A stretch of 64,000 nucleotides of DNA, from positions 276,501 through 340,500 of the forward strand of contig NZ_CP119078.1 of NCBI RefSeq assembly GCF_029026145.1, given 5' to 3'. The notes beneath the pieces are model-generated. The model was given only the letters and a program-made list of their open reading frames with translations, searched no databases and was not told where the DNA came from. A program made the translations under genes and the position numbers. Below, in pieces: positions 39,844 to 49,352 of this stretch; within the stretch, counting starts at the first letter, position 1; each line of letters begins with the position of its first letter. This stretch comes from Legionella cardiaca. GTDB taxonomy: Bacteria; Pseudomonadota; Gammaproteobacteria; Legionellales; Legionellaceae.

Positions 39844-40890
39844 CTAGGTAGAGTACTTACACCATAGCGGCATGACACGCGTTAGGTAATCCATAAATTT
39901 CCATAAGCCTACCTGAGATTCAACACTACCATAAGGATCTGCTTTTAATTCTGGATAACCAATACCTAAACCAAAAAGTCCTGGTCCGATGATCCCAACC
40001 TGGGGATTATGTTCAACATCTTCGTAATCACCAATGACAATGTTTTTACGTTTCTCAAAACCGACGGCATAAATGACTTTATTACATTCTGGTAAGAAAC
40101 GGGCTATATTGGCTTCAGCCGTGTTGTAGCGTACCAGGTTGGATGGTAAAACGCCGTCAATGTGTTGCCGTGCCCATGCTGCAGTTTGTCCTTTCAACCC
40201 CGTGTTATCAAATAAAATCCAATCACCCATATCAATTGCATAGCGGCAGGGGGAGCGATAAAAATTAATAATTTTGTTTACCCCTAAATCAACCAGATAC
40301 TGCACAATAATAATGGCAGAGTGCGATGAACCGAAGACACCAAAGGTTTCTTCACGATTAATTGTTGAAGCTAACCGTTCCTTATCAATGGCAATATCGA
40401 AGGGAATAACATCTACACCCGGATAATTAAGACTTGATGGTAGAGCTCCCGTTGCCAAAATTACATTTTTGGCTTTAAAAGTCTCGGTAGAAGATTGTAA
40501 AGTCCAGGTACGCTCTGACAAAGCCATCTGATGAATTATAGTTTTTTCAGCAACCACTTTCTCGATTAAACGATTAGTAACCCATTGTAATGGTGCAACA
40601 ACCTCACTTAGAGTACAGGTGCTGTTAATATCAAATTGGCTGAGGGAAAAATTATTGGCGACTTGATGGTAAGCAAAAGATTCAACCGCATTGAGAAAAT
40701 CCAAAAAGCGCTTTACTGTCGTATTACTCGAAACGTTACGCCACAAATGCCCTAAATCGCCAACAGTAAAAGCAGGATCAATCCATAAAATATCGTGAGG
40801 AGCCACACCGTAATCTAATAATTTCCCGACGGCAGCAATGCCAGCAGGTCCTGCGCCAACAATTGCCCATTGAAAAGTTTTTTTATTCAT
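39844..40890 (-). CDS. FAD/NAD(P)-binding oxidoreductase (flavin monooxygenase-like)
   Basis: A 348-residue protein with an N-terminal FAD site (AIVGAGPAGIAAV, residues 9-21), an internal ATGALPSS loop, and a second nucleotide-binding segment FGVFGSSHSAIIIVQYL (about 185-200). This is the layout of small FMO or pyridine-nucleotide-disulfide-like oxidoreductases. No CxxC redox pair is seen, so it is not a thioredoxin-reductase type. Substrate unknown. It lies alone on the minus strand between xseB and the F-box gene, 97 bases downstream of the latter. Confidence 0.75.
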   Translation of the reverse strand: MNKKTFQWAIVGAGPAGIAAVGKLLDYGVAPHDILWIDPAFTVGDLGHLWRNVSSNTTVKRFLDFLNAVESFAYHQVANNFSLSQFDINSTCTLSEVVAPLQWVTNRLIEKVVAEKTIIHQMALSERTWTLQSSTETFKAKNVILATGALPSSLNYPGVDVIPFDIAIDKERLASTINREETFGVFGSSHSAIIIVQYLVDLGVNKIINFYRSPCRYAIDMGDWILFDNTGLKGQTAAWARQHIDGVLPSNLVRYNTAEANIARFLPECNKVIYAVGFEKRKNIVIGDYEDVEHNPQVGIIGPGLFGLGIGYPELKADPYGSVESQVGLWKFMDYLTRVMPLWCKYST

Positions 40891-40987
40891 TGAAATTGCT
40901 TTATTTAGCCATTCATTCTCGAAATTCTAGAGTGAGATCATGCTTTTAACAAGTAATCAGTGAGCTCTGAAATGCAAATGTGTAGCC

Positions 40988-41812
40988 TTAAGCGAAGGAA
41001 CAAGAAGGTGACATAGGCATTGCTGCTATATGCTTTTCCAATTCAATCGGCTTCATACTAGCTGCTGCGTCTACCGTCACATGACCCGTTTGCAACGCGA
41101 GTAAGCCTTTTTCTGACAGCAAACATTTAATTTGAAAAGCACCTAAATTGGCGATTCCTTTAACACTAATTAAATGTTCTCTTAATGCAGTAAGACCATT
41201 TGGGGTCAGTAAAAGATCAAGACAAAAAGGATCTAAAAGAAGGATTTGCTGGGGGTTAATTAATTGTTCTTTTAAGGCGGAAACCCCTATCTCTGAAAGC
41301 AAACATTTTGCATAATCTACGTGTGGCAAAGAAAAAAACTCATCAGGACAAATTAAATTTTTTCCTAAGGCAATAGCACCCTCTTTGCTGCATAGATATT
41401 TAAGATAACCAACAGGAATAGTGGCTAGATTGATGTTGGCGAGAAGTTCGCTTAAAAAAATAACTAAACCGAAGTTGGTTGAAAAGGATTCTTCAAGAAT
41501 AAAGTGGCGGGATTTGTCTTTCTTAGGAAGAGAGGTTAATTGTTTTTTACGCTTATCTAAAGGTAATAACCATAATTGATGAAATTTTTCTGCTAGTTCT
41601 AATTTTAAAATTCCTTCCAAGACTAACTCTTGAAGATCGGGATGTAGTTGTTTGGTTTTTGCTTTAAATTCTTCAAAATTAAGATTTTCCCACAATGTTT
41701 TATCTTTACCTATTTGCTCCCACGCTCGGCAGACAGCCAGTTTCCCAATGATCGCTTTTTTAGGAAAAAAATTAAATATGGTTAAGGTAATTTCAGGAGG
41801 AAAATTAGACAT
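40988..41812 (-). CDS. F-box protein with C-terminal 31-residue repeats; candidate Dot/Icm effector
   Basis: A 274-residue protein. Residues 1-45 match the eukaryotic F-box: FPPEITLTIFNFF, then KLAVCRAWEQIGKDKTLWENL, with the usual Leu/Ile and VCRxW positions. From about residue 138 four tandem units of 30-31 residues follow, with the pattern CLLSExGxxALxxxLI (YLKYLCSKEG, YAKCLLSEIG, LDLLLTPNG, IKCLLSEKG). F-box proteins bind Skp1 and bring substrates to host SCF ubiquitin ligases, and bacteria have no such ligase. A host-acting effector is therefore the natural reading. The ribosome-binding site is poor. Confidence 0.75.
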   Translation of the reverse strand: MSNFPPEITLTIFNFFPKKAIIGKLAVCRAWEQIGKDKTLWENLNFEEFKAKTKQLHPDLQELVLEGILKLELAEKFHQLWLLPLDKRKKQLTSLPKKDKSRHFILEESFSTNFGLVIFLSELLANINLATIPVGYLKYLCSKEGAIALGKNLICPDEFFSLPHVDYAKCLLSEIGVSALKEQLINPQQILLLDPFCLDLLLTPNGLTALREHLISVKGIANLGAFQIKCLLSEKGLLALQTGHVTVDAAASMKPIELEKHIAAMPMSPSCSFA

Positions 41813-41819
41813 GAGAAAA

Positions 41820-41843
41820 AATTAAACGAAAATTTGTTTAATT
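41820..41843. promoter_or_regulatory. Inverted repeat upstream of the F-box gene
   Basis: Arms AATTAAAC and GTTTAATT with an 8-base spacer begin 8 bases upstream of the F-box start codon. The size and symmetry would suit a dimeric regulator or a leader hairpin that limits translation. No known box is recognised. Confidence 0.35.
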
Positions 41844-42000
41844 ATAAATCATCATGAGTCAATGATGTATGGGTAAGATTACCCAAGTGAGGGTATCACC
41901 TTCCAGTGATTGATAATTTCTTTATTAATGGGTGGCTTGCACAGCTCTTCGGATTCATGCAGGATCCTTTAAAATTTGATTAACGGGCCTGAGGACATTT

Positions 42001-43353
42001 ATGAAGACAAAGATGCAGTTTATTTGTAGTCAGTGTGCTGCAATTTTTTCTCAATGGGCGGGCCAATGCACGCAATGTGGGTCTTGGAATTCAGTCAGCG
42101 AGGAAACTATCACAAGCGTTTCGCGCGGCAATCCACGTTTAGGTAATTATGCCAATCAACGCTCAACCGTTACTGCTGTAGAGGATGTTGTTCTTGATAG
42201 CGAAATCCGTATGGATTGTGGCTTATCCGAATTAAATCGGGTTTTGGGTGGCGGCCTTGTAGATGGTTCTGTGGTATTAATTGGTGGGGATCCAGGTATT
42301 GGAAAATCAACATTACTACTACAAACGCTTGCCAATCTTTCGCAAAAACAAACCGTCCTTTATGTAACTGGTGAAGAATCTTTGCAACAAGTTGCCATGC
42401 GGGCGAAGCGCTTACAATTACCTTTAACTGGTCTACGTTTGCTTGCCGAAACTCAGGTGGAAACGATTATTGCTCATGCTCAAAAAGAAAAACCGCGGGT
42501 TATGGTTATTGATTCGGTACAAACTATCTTTACTGAAACCTTAAGTTCCGCTCCTGGGGGTGTCGGACAGGTGCGAGAAGCTGCTGCGCAATTAGTTCGT
42601 TTTGCAAAAACAACCCAAACTGCCGTTTTTATTGTTGGTCATGTAACCAAAGAGGGAGCATTGGCAGGCCCGCGTGTTCTGGAACATATGGTAGACACTG
42701 TTTTATATTTCGAAGGACAAAGTGATAGCCGTTTTCGTGTTATTCGGGCAATTAAAAATCGCTTTGGGGCGATTAATGAGTTGGGCGTTTTTGCCATGAC
42801 CGATCGTGGCTTGAAAGAAGTTGCAAATCCCTCGGCAATTTTTTTATCGCGTCAACCAGAACCGACACCTGGTAGTGCTGTTATGGTTACTTGGGAAGGC
42901 TCAAGACCAATGCTTGTAGAAGTCCAGGCTTTGGTTGATGAAGCACATGGTCAGCAAGCAAAACGTATTACTGCGGGCCTTGAGCATAATCGGCTTGCTA
43001 TTTTACTTGCTGTTTTACATCGACATGGCGGCGTGGCTACCTATGATCAAGATGTCTTTATCAATGTAGTGGGGGGTGTCAAAGTTACTGAGACTGGAAG
43101 CGATTTGGCTTTATTGGCAGCCGTTATTTCAAGCTTGCGTAATCGAGTGTTTGATCGAGAAACGATTATTTTTGGTGAGGTAGGCCTGGCTGGAGAAATA
43201 AGGCCTGTGCAAAGTGGTCAAGAGCGGTTGCGTGAGGCAGCGAAACATGGCTTTAAACGAGCGATTGTTCCTTTTGCAAATGCCCCTAAGCAGAATATAG
43301 GAATAGAAATTCAAGCTGTTAAGCATTTGCAGGAAGTACTTGAGAAGCTTTAG
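42001..43353 (+). CDS. radA: DNA repair/recombination ATPase RadA
   Basis: A 450-residue protein with an N-terminal C4 zinc finger (CSQCAAIFSQWAGQCTQCGS). The RecA-like ATPase has Walker A GGDPGIGKST and Walker B VMVIDSVQT, the RadA-specific KNRFG motif (AIKNRFGA), and a C-terminal Lon-protease-like domain. It drives branch migration and helicase activity in recombination. The gene stands alone, 188 bases from the divergent F-box gene. Confidence 0.97.
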   Translation: MKTKMQFICSQCAAIFSQWAGQCTQCGSWNSVSEETITSVSRGNPRLGNYANQRSTVTAVEDVVLDSEIRMDCGLSELNRVLGGGLVDGSVVLIGGDPGIGKSTLLLQTLANLSQKQTVLYVTGEESLQQVAMRAKRLQLPLTGLRLLAETQVETIIAHAQKEKPRVMVIDSVQTIFTETLSSAPGGVGQVREAAAQLVRFAKTTQTAVFIVGHVTKEGALAGPRVLEHMVDTVLYFEGQSDSRFRVIRAIKNRFGAINELGVFAMTDRGLKEVANPSAIFLSRQPEPTPGSAVMVTWEGSRPMLVEVQALVDEAHGQQAKRITAGLEHNRLAILLAVLHRHGGVATYDQDVFINVVGGVKVTETGSDLALLAAVISSLRNRVFDRETIIFGEVGLAGEIRPVQSGQERLREAAKHGFKRAIVPFANAPKQNIGIEIQAVKHLQEVLEKL

Positions 43354-43388
43354 GGGAGTTGTGGATTTCCCGATGCTTCTCTGATGCA

Positions 43389-44255
43389 TCATGCCAGAAA
43401 TGGAGGAAGATAGCTTTCTGAACTAAGAAGTGATTTTTCAATTCCATGGTTTAATCCTAAGGCATCCACAGCCAGTCCATATTCCTGCGCTGTGGCAAAC
43501 TCTGAGGCCATTTTGATGGCCGCTTCTTGACAGAACATATCTTGCACTTCATGAATATCGATGCCAAAAATTGCTTTTTGTACATCACTATTGCAATTAC
43601 TTGCCCGAATAATACGTGAGGCACTGTCGGGGTGAACCCAACTACATAAACTGTAAGGCGTTTTCGTTTCCAAAAGGGTTTTAACATTCCTTTGGTATTC
43701 ACCCACATCAATGCCAAGTCCAATCAATGGAAAAATATGGAGATAAAGAGGATAGCTGGAAACGACAAAAGCTCTTTCCAACCATTTTAACAAATCTTCT
43801 TGTACGGTGGTGTAACGGGGGGCATATAATCTGATTTGAGAAGGCATTCCCTCTAAACGTTGATCATCGATTCTTTTTTGAAAACCTAAAGGCTTATTTG
43901 TATCAGGGCGTTTGCTAATAGAAGAGAAGACTTCACCTTCTTCATCAGTGATAAATGAAAAATTATGACCGGGATAAATACTTTGCAGATAAGTATCTTT
44001 GCTGTCTTTTTTAAAATTAACTGTGGGAGTTGTCCCCAGGAATAAACAATTTTTATTGGGGAGTATTATGTCTTGATAAAGCTTGGTGCGGCTAATATCT
44101 AGAGGCTGATGTTTATCTAGAAGCAAAATTTTTACTAGTTTGCCATTTACTTGTAGGTTATTTCTTAACGAAAATTCTTTTTGCAGATTTAAAAAAGATT
44201 TCTCAACATGCCTTGCAGAATGAGTCGTTGCTCTGTTAGAAATTAATTTGAACAT
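43389..44255 (-). CDS. Orphan protein, function unknown
   Basis: A 288-residue protein when started at ATG 44255 (MFKLISNRATTHSARHVEKS), which has an AGGA ribosome-binding site 8 bases upstream; the open frame extends 30 codons further without support. No known domain is recognised. It is soluble, with a beta-rich middle (VKILLLDKHQPLDIS, NKNCLFLGTTPTVNF) and a helical C-terminal third (VQDMFCQEAAIKMASEFATA). It has no signal peptide. It converges on radA 35 bases away. Its position in an accessory stretch allows, but does not show, an effector role. Confidence 0.5.
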   Translation of the reverse strand: MFKLISNRATTHSARHVEKSFLNLQKEFSLRNNLQVNGKLVKILLLDKHQPLDISRTKLYQDIILPNKNCLFLGTTPTVNFKKDSKDTYLQSIYPGHNFSFITDEEGEVFSSISKRPDTNKPLGFQKRIDDQRLEGMPSQIRLYAPRYTTVQEDLLKWLERAFVVSSYPLYLHIFPLIGLGIDVGEYQRNVKTLLETKTPYSLCSWVHPDSASRIIRASNCNSDVQKAIFGIDIHEVQDMFCQEAAIKMASEFATAQEYGLAVDALGLNHGIEKSLLSSESYLPPFLA

Positions 44256-44589
44256 ATGACATTTCCTATTCAACAGCAGGCGCATGTAAGCGCAAATGCT
44301 TCTCTTAAAGTAATTAACTTGTAAGTTACAGCGGTTATGAACCACTCAAGTGCTTCAATGGAAACTAATTGCGGAATGGACGTTTAAGCCCCATTAAAAG
44401 CATGTTAAATGACCCGAAATTCGGGTTTGTAGTTCCTGTTCTACCTGGAGATCCGTTAAGCGCCGCAAGATTTAAGAGTATCTGCCGTTGCGAGCAAATG
44501 ACTTGCGGGGTTTAATAATATACATGCTGATATTAATATTTGCAATCTGCTTTAAAAGAGATTTATCTGTATGGATTTAAAAGGCTAGT

Positions 44590-44979
44590 TTATTTCTTGG
44601 ATTTAAGTTCAGGCGAAGAAGGCCAGGCTTGTAAAACTGCTTGCAGAACTAATGCATGATTATGATGAGTGTCTTTCGCTGCGTAGAATAAAGTCACAGG
44701 CTTTTTCTTCGCTTTTTCCAAAACTTGCTCGATTAATTCGGGTTTGTCTTTTAATTCGTGCACATAACGGCGGGCAAATTCGTCCCATTTTTCAGGATCA
44801 TGATTAAACCATTTCCTTAGAGTAGGACTAGGAGAAATTTCTTTTAACCACAAATCAACATCAAGGCTGGTTTTTTTTAGTCCACGAGGCCATAACCTGT
44901 CCACAAGAATCCATATACCCTCTTTGTGGGATGGAGGCGTATAAACTCTGCAAATCGCTATCTTTGCATGACTCATCAT
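44590..44979 (-). CDS. DUF488 family protein
   Basis: A protein of about 130 residues starting at one of two adjacent ATG codons (44979 or 44976) behind an AAGGAAGG ribosome-binding site. It shows the DUF488 pattern: [27 protein letters not shown] and [14 protein letters not shown]. The function of this conserved family is not established. The gene is single. The 334 bases downstream, before the end of the next gene's coding start, contain only a short dyad at 44412-44426 (ACCCGAAATTCGGGT). Confidence 0.88.
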   Translation of the reverse strand: MMSHAKIAICRVYTPPSHKEGIWILVDRLWPRGLKKTSLDVDLWLKEISPSPTLRKWFNHDPEKWDEFARRYVHELKDKPELIEQVLEKAKKKPVTLFYAAKDTHHNHALVLQAVLQAWPSSPELKSKK

Positions 44980-45143
44980 ACCTTCCTTAATATAATGAGA
45001 ATGATGCTGTCTCGGTTTAAAACGTATCATTTATCCCTAGATAAAAGTTTAGGAAGTATTTGACAAATTAGCCAAATGTTAGGTTCTATAAAAAAAGCGT
45101 TGTATTTTTACAAAAATGAAAGAAATATTAGCGTATTGTATAA

Positions 45144-45174
45144 AATATTGTTAATATTGTTTGTTAAAATATTG
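45144..45174 (+). promoter_or_regulatory. AT-rich repeats upstream of the 998-residue gene
   Basis: AATATTG occurs three times at 45144-45150, 45153-45159 and 45168-45174, 30 bases before the start codon. GTTAATATT at 45150-45158 resembles a PmrA half-site (TTAATATT), but the second half is not at the expected 11-base spacing. This may be a regulator site or simply an AT-rich promoter. Confidence 0.25.
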
Positions 45175-45203
45175 GACAGAAAATCCAACCCGGAATTTGT
45201 TGT

Positions 45204-48200
45204 ATGCCTGCAGAAAATGCAAAAAACTTGTTAATTCAAAACAATAAAAAAAAATATGAACAATTTATATTGAATACAGATAATACCTTATTTTTACCGA
45301 CGCCTTCGTCTGTGCCTTGGATTGGTACGGCAGGTCAATCCGATGCATTTAGAAAAAAGACGGTTAAACATGGCGAATCTCAGGTCAATTTCATAAGTAA
45401 AAATGGTGAAGCTTTTTCCTTCCAATGGCAAACAACCCCATTTCAGTTAAAGAAAGCTGTCCGCTGGGGAATCGTACGGACAGAATCTATTACAGCGAAA
45501 GTTATCTCTGCACTTGGTCATTATCGTATCACGGCTCATGAACGCATTGCTAAAGGAATAATAAGCAATACACATGCATTAAAAATTCAATTTCTTGATT
45601 TTTATCAACAACGTTTCGAAGCGCTGCAAGAGTTAGAATCTTTAGTAAATAGAGAGAATTCACTTGCAATTTACAATAAATCAATTGAACGCTATATCAC
45701 GGAATTACAAACAATAAGTGCTAATCTAGAAGTTCAATTTAAAGACACTCAGTTAATTGATATTAATCCTCAAGCTATTTCACAATTTCAAGCTGATATT
45801 GCTCAAGATATTAATAGGGCAAAAACTTATCTGACAACGTTACAAGAAAAAAATAGTAACGCTACCGAAGCGTTACTAGCCAGTAGGCGAGCAAGAGGAA
45901 ATGATTCTATTTTAGAGTTTGTTAAACAACAAATGATTCATGGCTTGTATCAAATGCAAGGGTATAATCAAGACTTTAGTTTCAGCAAGCGGCGAAGTTT
46001 TGCATTAACTCGTGGTGACTTAAACAATTGCATCGAAGATGCGCGGAAAGAAATTAATGATCATGACGCTGATCCGCGCAATGCTGTGAGAGCAGAACAT
46101 CATGGCTTCTATAGCAGTGAAAATGACACCATTACTTATGATTTTGGGCCAGATAATTTAACACCAGCCCGGCAAAAACAAGTATTACTCGGAATTAGTT
46201 TTATAGAAGGTTGGGATTCTGTGGACTATAGTAACCCAAAGACCCCTGTTGTAAAAAATCATTTAGGAAGCGAACCCTTAACAATTATCAGTGCGACCAA
46301 TTGGCAGCTCCATCGCAATTTTACTGCATTTATTAAAAGTACGGCTTACTTCATTTTCAACGTTTTTAAAGGATTCATTATGCCTACTCATCCTTGGGAG
46401 GAGGAGGCATGGAATAATAAAAAGTTTCATTTAGTTGCAAGTGATTTACGTAAAAATGCTAGTCCTAATGAGCCTTTGCTTTTAAAGCCAATCAGGTTTC
46501 TCAAAATTATGGCTAATTCGATAAAGGATTGTTTTAAGGGAATTCGCAATTTTGGGTCGGAATTAATTCGTATGCCGGAAGAAATATTTAACGATTGGAA
46601 CGCCAGTAAGGCTTTAAAGAATTATGCTTTAGTTATTGAAGAAGCAGAAGACGAAATGGCTCTTATCAAGGAAGAAGAAGAAAGGCGTCTGCAATATTTA
46701 TTAGCTGATTACCCTGTCAATGAAACATCGGAAGTAATTAGTATCCTGGCTAAAGTTGATTATCACCTTACGGCGGGTGAGAAAAATGACATTTTAACTG
46801 CTATGGTTAGTGGTCTTGATGGTTTTAGCTCTGTTTTTACTCATAATCTTTATGCTAAAGACCCTGTCGGTAGTTTGGTTTTTACGGCTGCTTATGCAGC
46901 AGGAGCTGCTGCAATTTTTTGTCCAACCGTAGCTTCCACTATTTTTGGTAGCGGTTATGTCAATTGGTTTTCCAATTTTTCTTATAGCATGGGTGCCGGT
47001 AAATTAGCAGCTACAATTGCGGGCGGTTCTACTCAAGCTCAAGTATTTGCCACAGTATGGGATACAGCTATTCATGGTCCTAATGGTATTGGTGCCACTA
47101 TAGCAACGCAAATTGCAGAAGATCCATTAACCTATGGTTCTTATTTTGCTGTTGCCTATGGTTTAGGTTATGTTCTTGTTAATGGAATTAATGGCCATGA
47201 AATTCCTGGCTTAAGTGCAATTTTAAAAGAAGATTTGGGTACTACTCCTGAAGCAAGTTATCCATTTATTGGCGGAAAATTTGCCATTGGACTTTATGAG
47301 TTGCTTCTGCGCAAACCTTCTGAGCGCTATGAGCCGCTTAAGATTAAATACAATGGTACGGAAGTCGCTGCTTACCCTGAAAGCACTTATCAAATTTACC
47401 AAAAAATAATTGCTCGCTTTAATTTAGCTTTTTGGTTATCAACACATGCCACAACACTGCCTAAATTAAGACCTGCCACATTATTTGAGATAGAGCGGCA
47501 TATTGATAATCTTTTCCCAGCCGAAGAGGCTGCTTCGCTGAAGAAAATGCTTTATCCGGAAAAAGAACCTTCCATTGCTTTTCAATTATTCTCTATCCCC
47601 CTTACCTATATCCCTGCACTTCTACGACTAGGTTTTGCCTTGATAGTGAGTCCTATAGCCTGGTTTATGGATAATCCCAATCCTGCACAACCTATTAAAA
47701 ATGCAGCGAAAGATTTGGGCAACAAAATTGCAAAAGATCTTAATCGATTGCTTATCGCTGCCAGTCATTTGACCTATGTTATTTTTACAGTAGTATCCAG
47801 TCCGGTTAAAGCGTTAGCATTGACCGCCAATATGATAATTGCACGCATTGCAAGTTTATTTGATTGGCATCCAAGTTATTCAATGCATCAAACTTTTGCT
47901 ATGGTTCATTCTTTTTTTAGACGTGTGGGTGAGCTGTTATACCCTGCTCGCGCGACAAAGAGCATTGTGACTGCAAACCCTGCTCATACTATTCGGGAAA
48001 TGGAGCATTCTTATAAAATGGTTTTAGATAATTTAAAAATAGTGAATACAATACAATCTGAGCTGTCGTTGCTACAATCTGGAGCAGCGGAAATTTATCA
48101 TTCGCATTCTCCATTACAGCAGACCATGCCCGTTGGACTAAGCGAAAAAGATGACACAATAGCAGTTCATTCTGTAAGCCCAAGTTTTTTAATGTCGTAA
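45204..48200 (+). CDS. 998-residue orphan protein; candidate effector
   Basis: A very large protein with no recognised domain. Residues 100-240 are helical with coiled-coil character. A charged helix near 490 (EEAEDEMALIKEEEERRLQ) precedes a Gly/Ala-rich hydrophobic region of about 120 residues (VFTAAYAAGAAAIFCPTVA, later GYGLGYVLVNG-like sequence). More hydrophobic stretches lie near 800-880 (FALIVSPIAWFMDN, LTYVIFTVVSS). There is no N-terminal signal peptide, so it is not a normal exported protein. This size, soluble start and late membrane-active segments recall Legionella translocated proteins. The upstream region holds three AATATTG repeats. Function unknown. Confidence 0.55.
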   Translation: MPAENAKNLLIQNNKKKYEQFILNTDNTLFLPTPSSVPWIGTAGQSDAFRKKTVKHGESQVNFISKNGEAFSFQWQTTPFQLKKAVRWGIVRTESITAKVISALGHYRITAHERIAKGIISNTHALKIQFLDFYQQRFEALQELESLVNRENSLAIYNKSIERYITELQTISANLEVQFKDTQLIDINPQAISQFQADIAQDINRAKTYLTTLQEKNSNATEALLASRRARGNDSILEFVKQQMIHGLYQMQGYNQDFSFSKRRSFALTRGDLNNCIEDARKEINDHDADPRNAVRAEHHGFYSSENDTITYDFGPDNLTPARQKQVLLGISFIEGWDSVDYSNPKTPVVKNHLGSEPLTIISATNWQLHRNFTAFIKSTAYFIFNVFKGFIMPTHPWEEEAWNNKKFHLVASDLRKNASPNEPLLLKPIRFLKIMANSIKDCFKGIRNFGSELIRMPEEIFNDWNASKALKNYALVIEEAEDEMALIKEEEERRLQYLLADYPVNETSEVISILAKVDYHLTAGEKNDILTAMVSGLDGFSSVFTHNLYAKDPVGSLVFTAAYAAGAAAIFCPTVASTIFGSGYVNWFSNFSYSMGAGKLAATIAGGSTQAQVFATVWDTAIHGPNGIGATIATQIAEDPLTYGSYFAVAYGLGYVLVNGINGHEIPGLSAILKEDLGTTPEASYPFIGGKFAIGLYELLLRKPSERYEPLKIKYNGTEVAAYPESTYQIYQKIIARFNLAFWLSTHATTLPKLRPATLFEIERHIDNLFPAEEAASLKKMLYPEKEPSIAFQLFSIPLTYIPALLRLGFALIVSPIAWFMDNPNPAQPIKNAAKDLGNKIAKDLNRLLIAASHLTYVIFTVVSSPVKALALTANMIIARIASLFDWHPSYSMHQTFAMVHSFFRRVGELLYPARATKSIVTANPAHTIREMEHSYKMVLDNLKIVNTIQSELSLLQSGAAEIYHSHSPLQQTMPVGLSEKDDTIAVHSVSPSFLMS

Positions 48201-48372
48201 GAATATTTTTGGTTATCTTTATATGTCCAAATTTTGTTTGAACGTGATATTTTTCGGATACCCTGATGAATTTGCGTGAAAAATCAAAAGAAAATTTCAA
48301 ATTTATTCGCAAAATTTAAATTTATCAGCTAGGCTGACATTAGTGCAACGCAACACTTCAATGGAGAGAATA

Positions 48373-49311
48373 ATGAATCAGGACTATTTTAAAAGTTGGG
48401 CTGCCTTAGTAACTGAGATGCATAAGCCATTTCAAGCAATGATGGAGTTGAATCTTAAAACTCTGCAAAATTTACATTACCCTAGACCAGAAGAAACATC
48501 TTCCTGGCAACAACCAAATAAAATGATTGATCATCAAATGAAGCTGGCAATGGAAAATAGCCACCAAATGCTTGACTATATGCGACAATCATTTCAAATT
48601 TTGGAAAATGCTTTTTCTTTAGTTTCAAGAGAAATAAAAAGAAATTCCGAGCATGCACTTTCACAGGCAAAATCATCCGCAACTTCAAATCAAAGTGTTC
48701 CTGTTAAAGCAAAATCATCCAGTTCGCATAAAAAGACTTCGCAGTCTAAAAAATCTGTGAGCTCTACAAGTAAAATGGCTGCGGCTAAAAAAACAACTAT
48801 GCCATCTAAAAAAGTAGCGGCTAAGTCTACAAAAAATGCGTCAACCACTCTCAAAACGTCAAAGCCAGCTTCTGCAAAAAAAATAACCAAGAGCAATTCA
48901 AGCTCTAAAAATAAAATGGCTGCATCCTCTAAAAAAGTAGCAGCGTCTTCAGCTAAAAAAGTAGCTTCAGTTGCAAGTAAAAAGGTAGCTGCACCTGCAA
49001 GTAAAAAAGTAACTGCATCTGCAAAGAAACCAGGCAGTACTACAAATAAAGTATCTAAAGCGGTTTCAGCGACTACCGTCAATAAAGCACCAATGGCTTC
49101 TATGTCAACTGCAAAAATGACCAGTCCGATGCAGAGTTCAATGTCTCAAAATAAAATGATCCCAGAAAGTAAAGTGGCTATGCCTGCTTCAAAGATGGCA
49201 ATGCCCACGACAAAAATATCGATGCCTGAGAAGAAAACAGTTATGCCTGGTAATCCTAATCCAGCAAATATGTTTAGACATAGCGAAAAAATGCCAGAAC
49301 CCAAAAAATAA
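48373..49311 (+). CDS. Phasin-like protein with Lys/Ser/Ala-rich histone-H1-like tail
   Basis: A 312-residue protein from ATG 48373, chosen for its GGAGAG ribosome-binding site. Residues 1-100 look like a phasin (WAALVTEMHKPFQAMMELN, then MRQSFQILENAFSLVSREI), a helical coat protein of polyhydroxyalkanoate granules. From about residue 105 the chain becomes low-complexity, with many SKKVAA / AKK units as in histone-H1-like and AlgP-like DNA-binding tails. It ends in Met/Pro-rich repeats (KMAMPTTKISMPEKK). A role linking storage granules to the nucleoid is inferred. A hairpin follows. Confidence 0.7.
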   Translation: MNQDYFKSWAALVTEMHKPFQAMMELNLKTLQNLHYPRPEETSSWQQPNKMIDHQMKLAMENSHQMLDYMRQSFQILENAFSLVSREIKRNSEHALSQAKSSATSNQSVPVKAKSSSSHKKTSQSKKSVSSTSKMAAAKKTTMPSKKVAAKSTKNASTTLKTSKPASAKKITKSNSSSKNKMAASSKKVAASSAKKVASVASKKVAAPASKKVTASAKKPGSTTNKVSKAVSATTVNKAPMASMSTAKMTSPMQSSMSQNKMIPESKVAMPASKMAMPTTKISMPEKKTVMPGNPNPANMFRHSEKMPEPKK

Positions 49312-49323
49312 CAAATGTGTTTC

Positions 49324-49352
49324 TATCCCTCGTCATTAAAAGACGAGGGATA
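49324..49352 (+). terminator. Hairpin after the phasin-like gene
   Basis: An 11-base perfect stem (TATCCCTCGTC / GACGAGGGATA) with a 7-base loop lies 12 bases after the stop. A T-run is missing, but the stem is strong. Confidence 0.65.

Noticed and set aside
44412-44426. Dyad ACCCGAAATTCGGGT between the orphan gene and the DUF488 gene
   Set aside because: Short, without T-run or a gene it could clearly end or control; kept only as a remark under DUF488.
45144-45174. PmrA box in front of the 998-residue gene
   Set aside because: Only one half-site fits; the second is at the wrong distance, so it is listed as an unassigned AT-rich repeat.
48760-49040. Repetitive DNA considered as a CRISPR or minisatellite array
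   Set aside because: The repeats are imperfect codon-level SKKVAA / AKK units inside one open frame, without regular spacers.
48690-49082. A 130-codon open frame antisense to the phasin-like gene
   Set aside because: It is the mirror of the Lys/Ser/Ala repeat tail, giving a low-complexity Leu/Ala/Phe protein with no ribosome-binding site.
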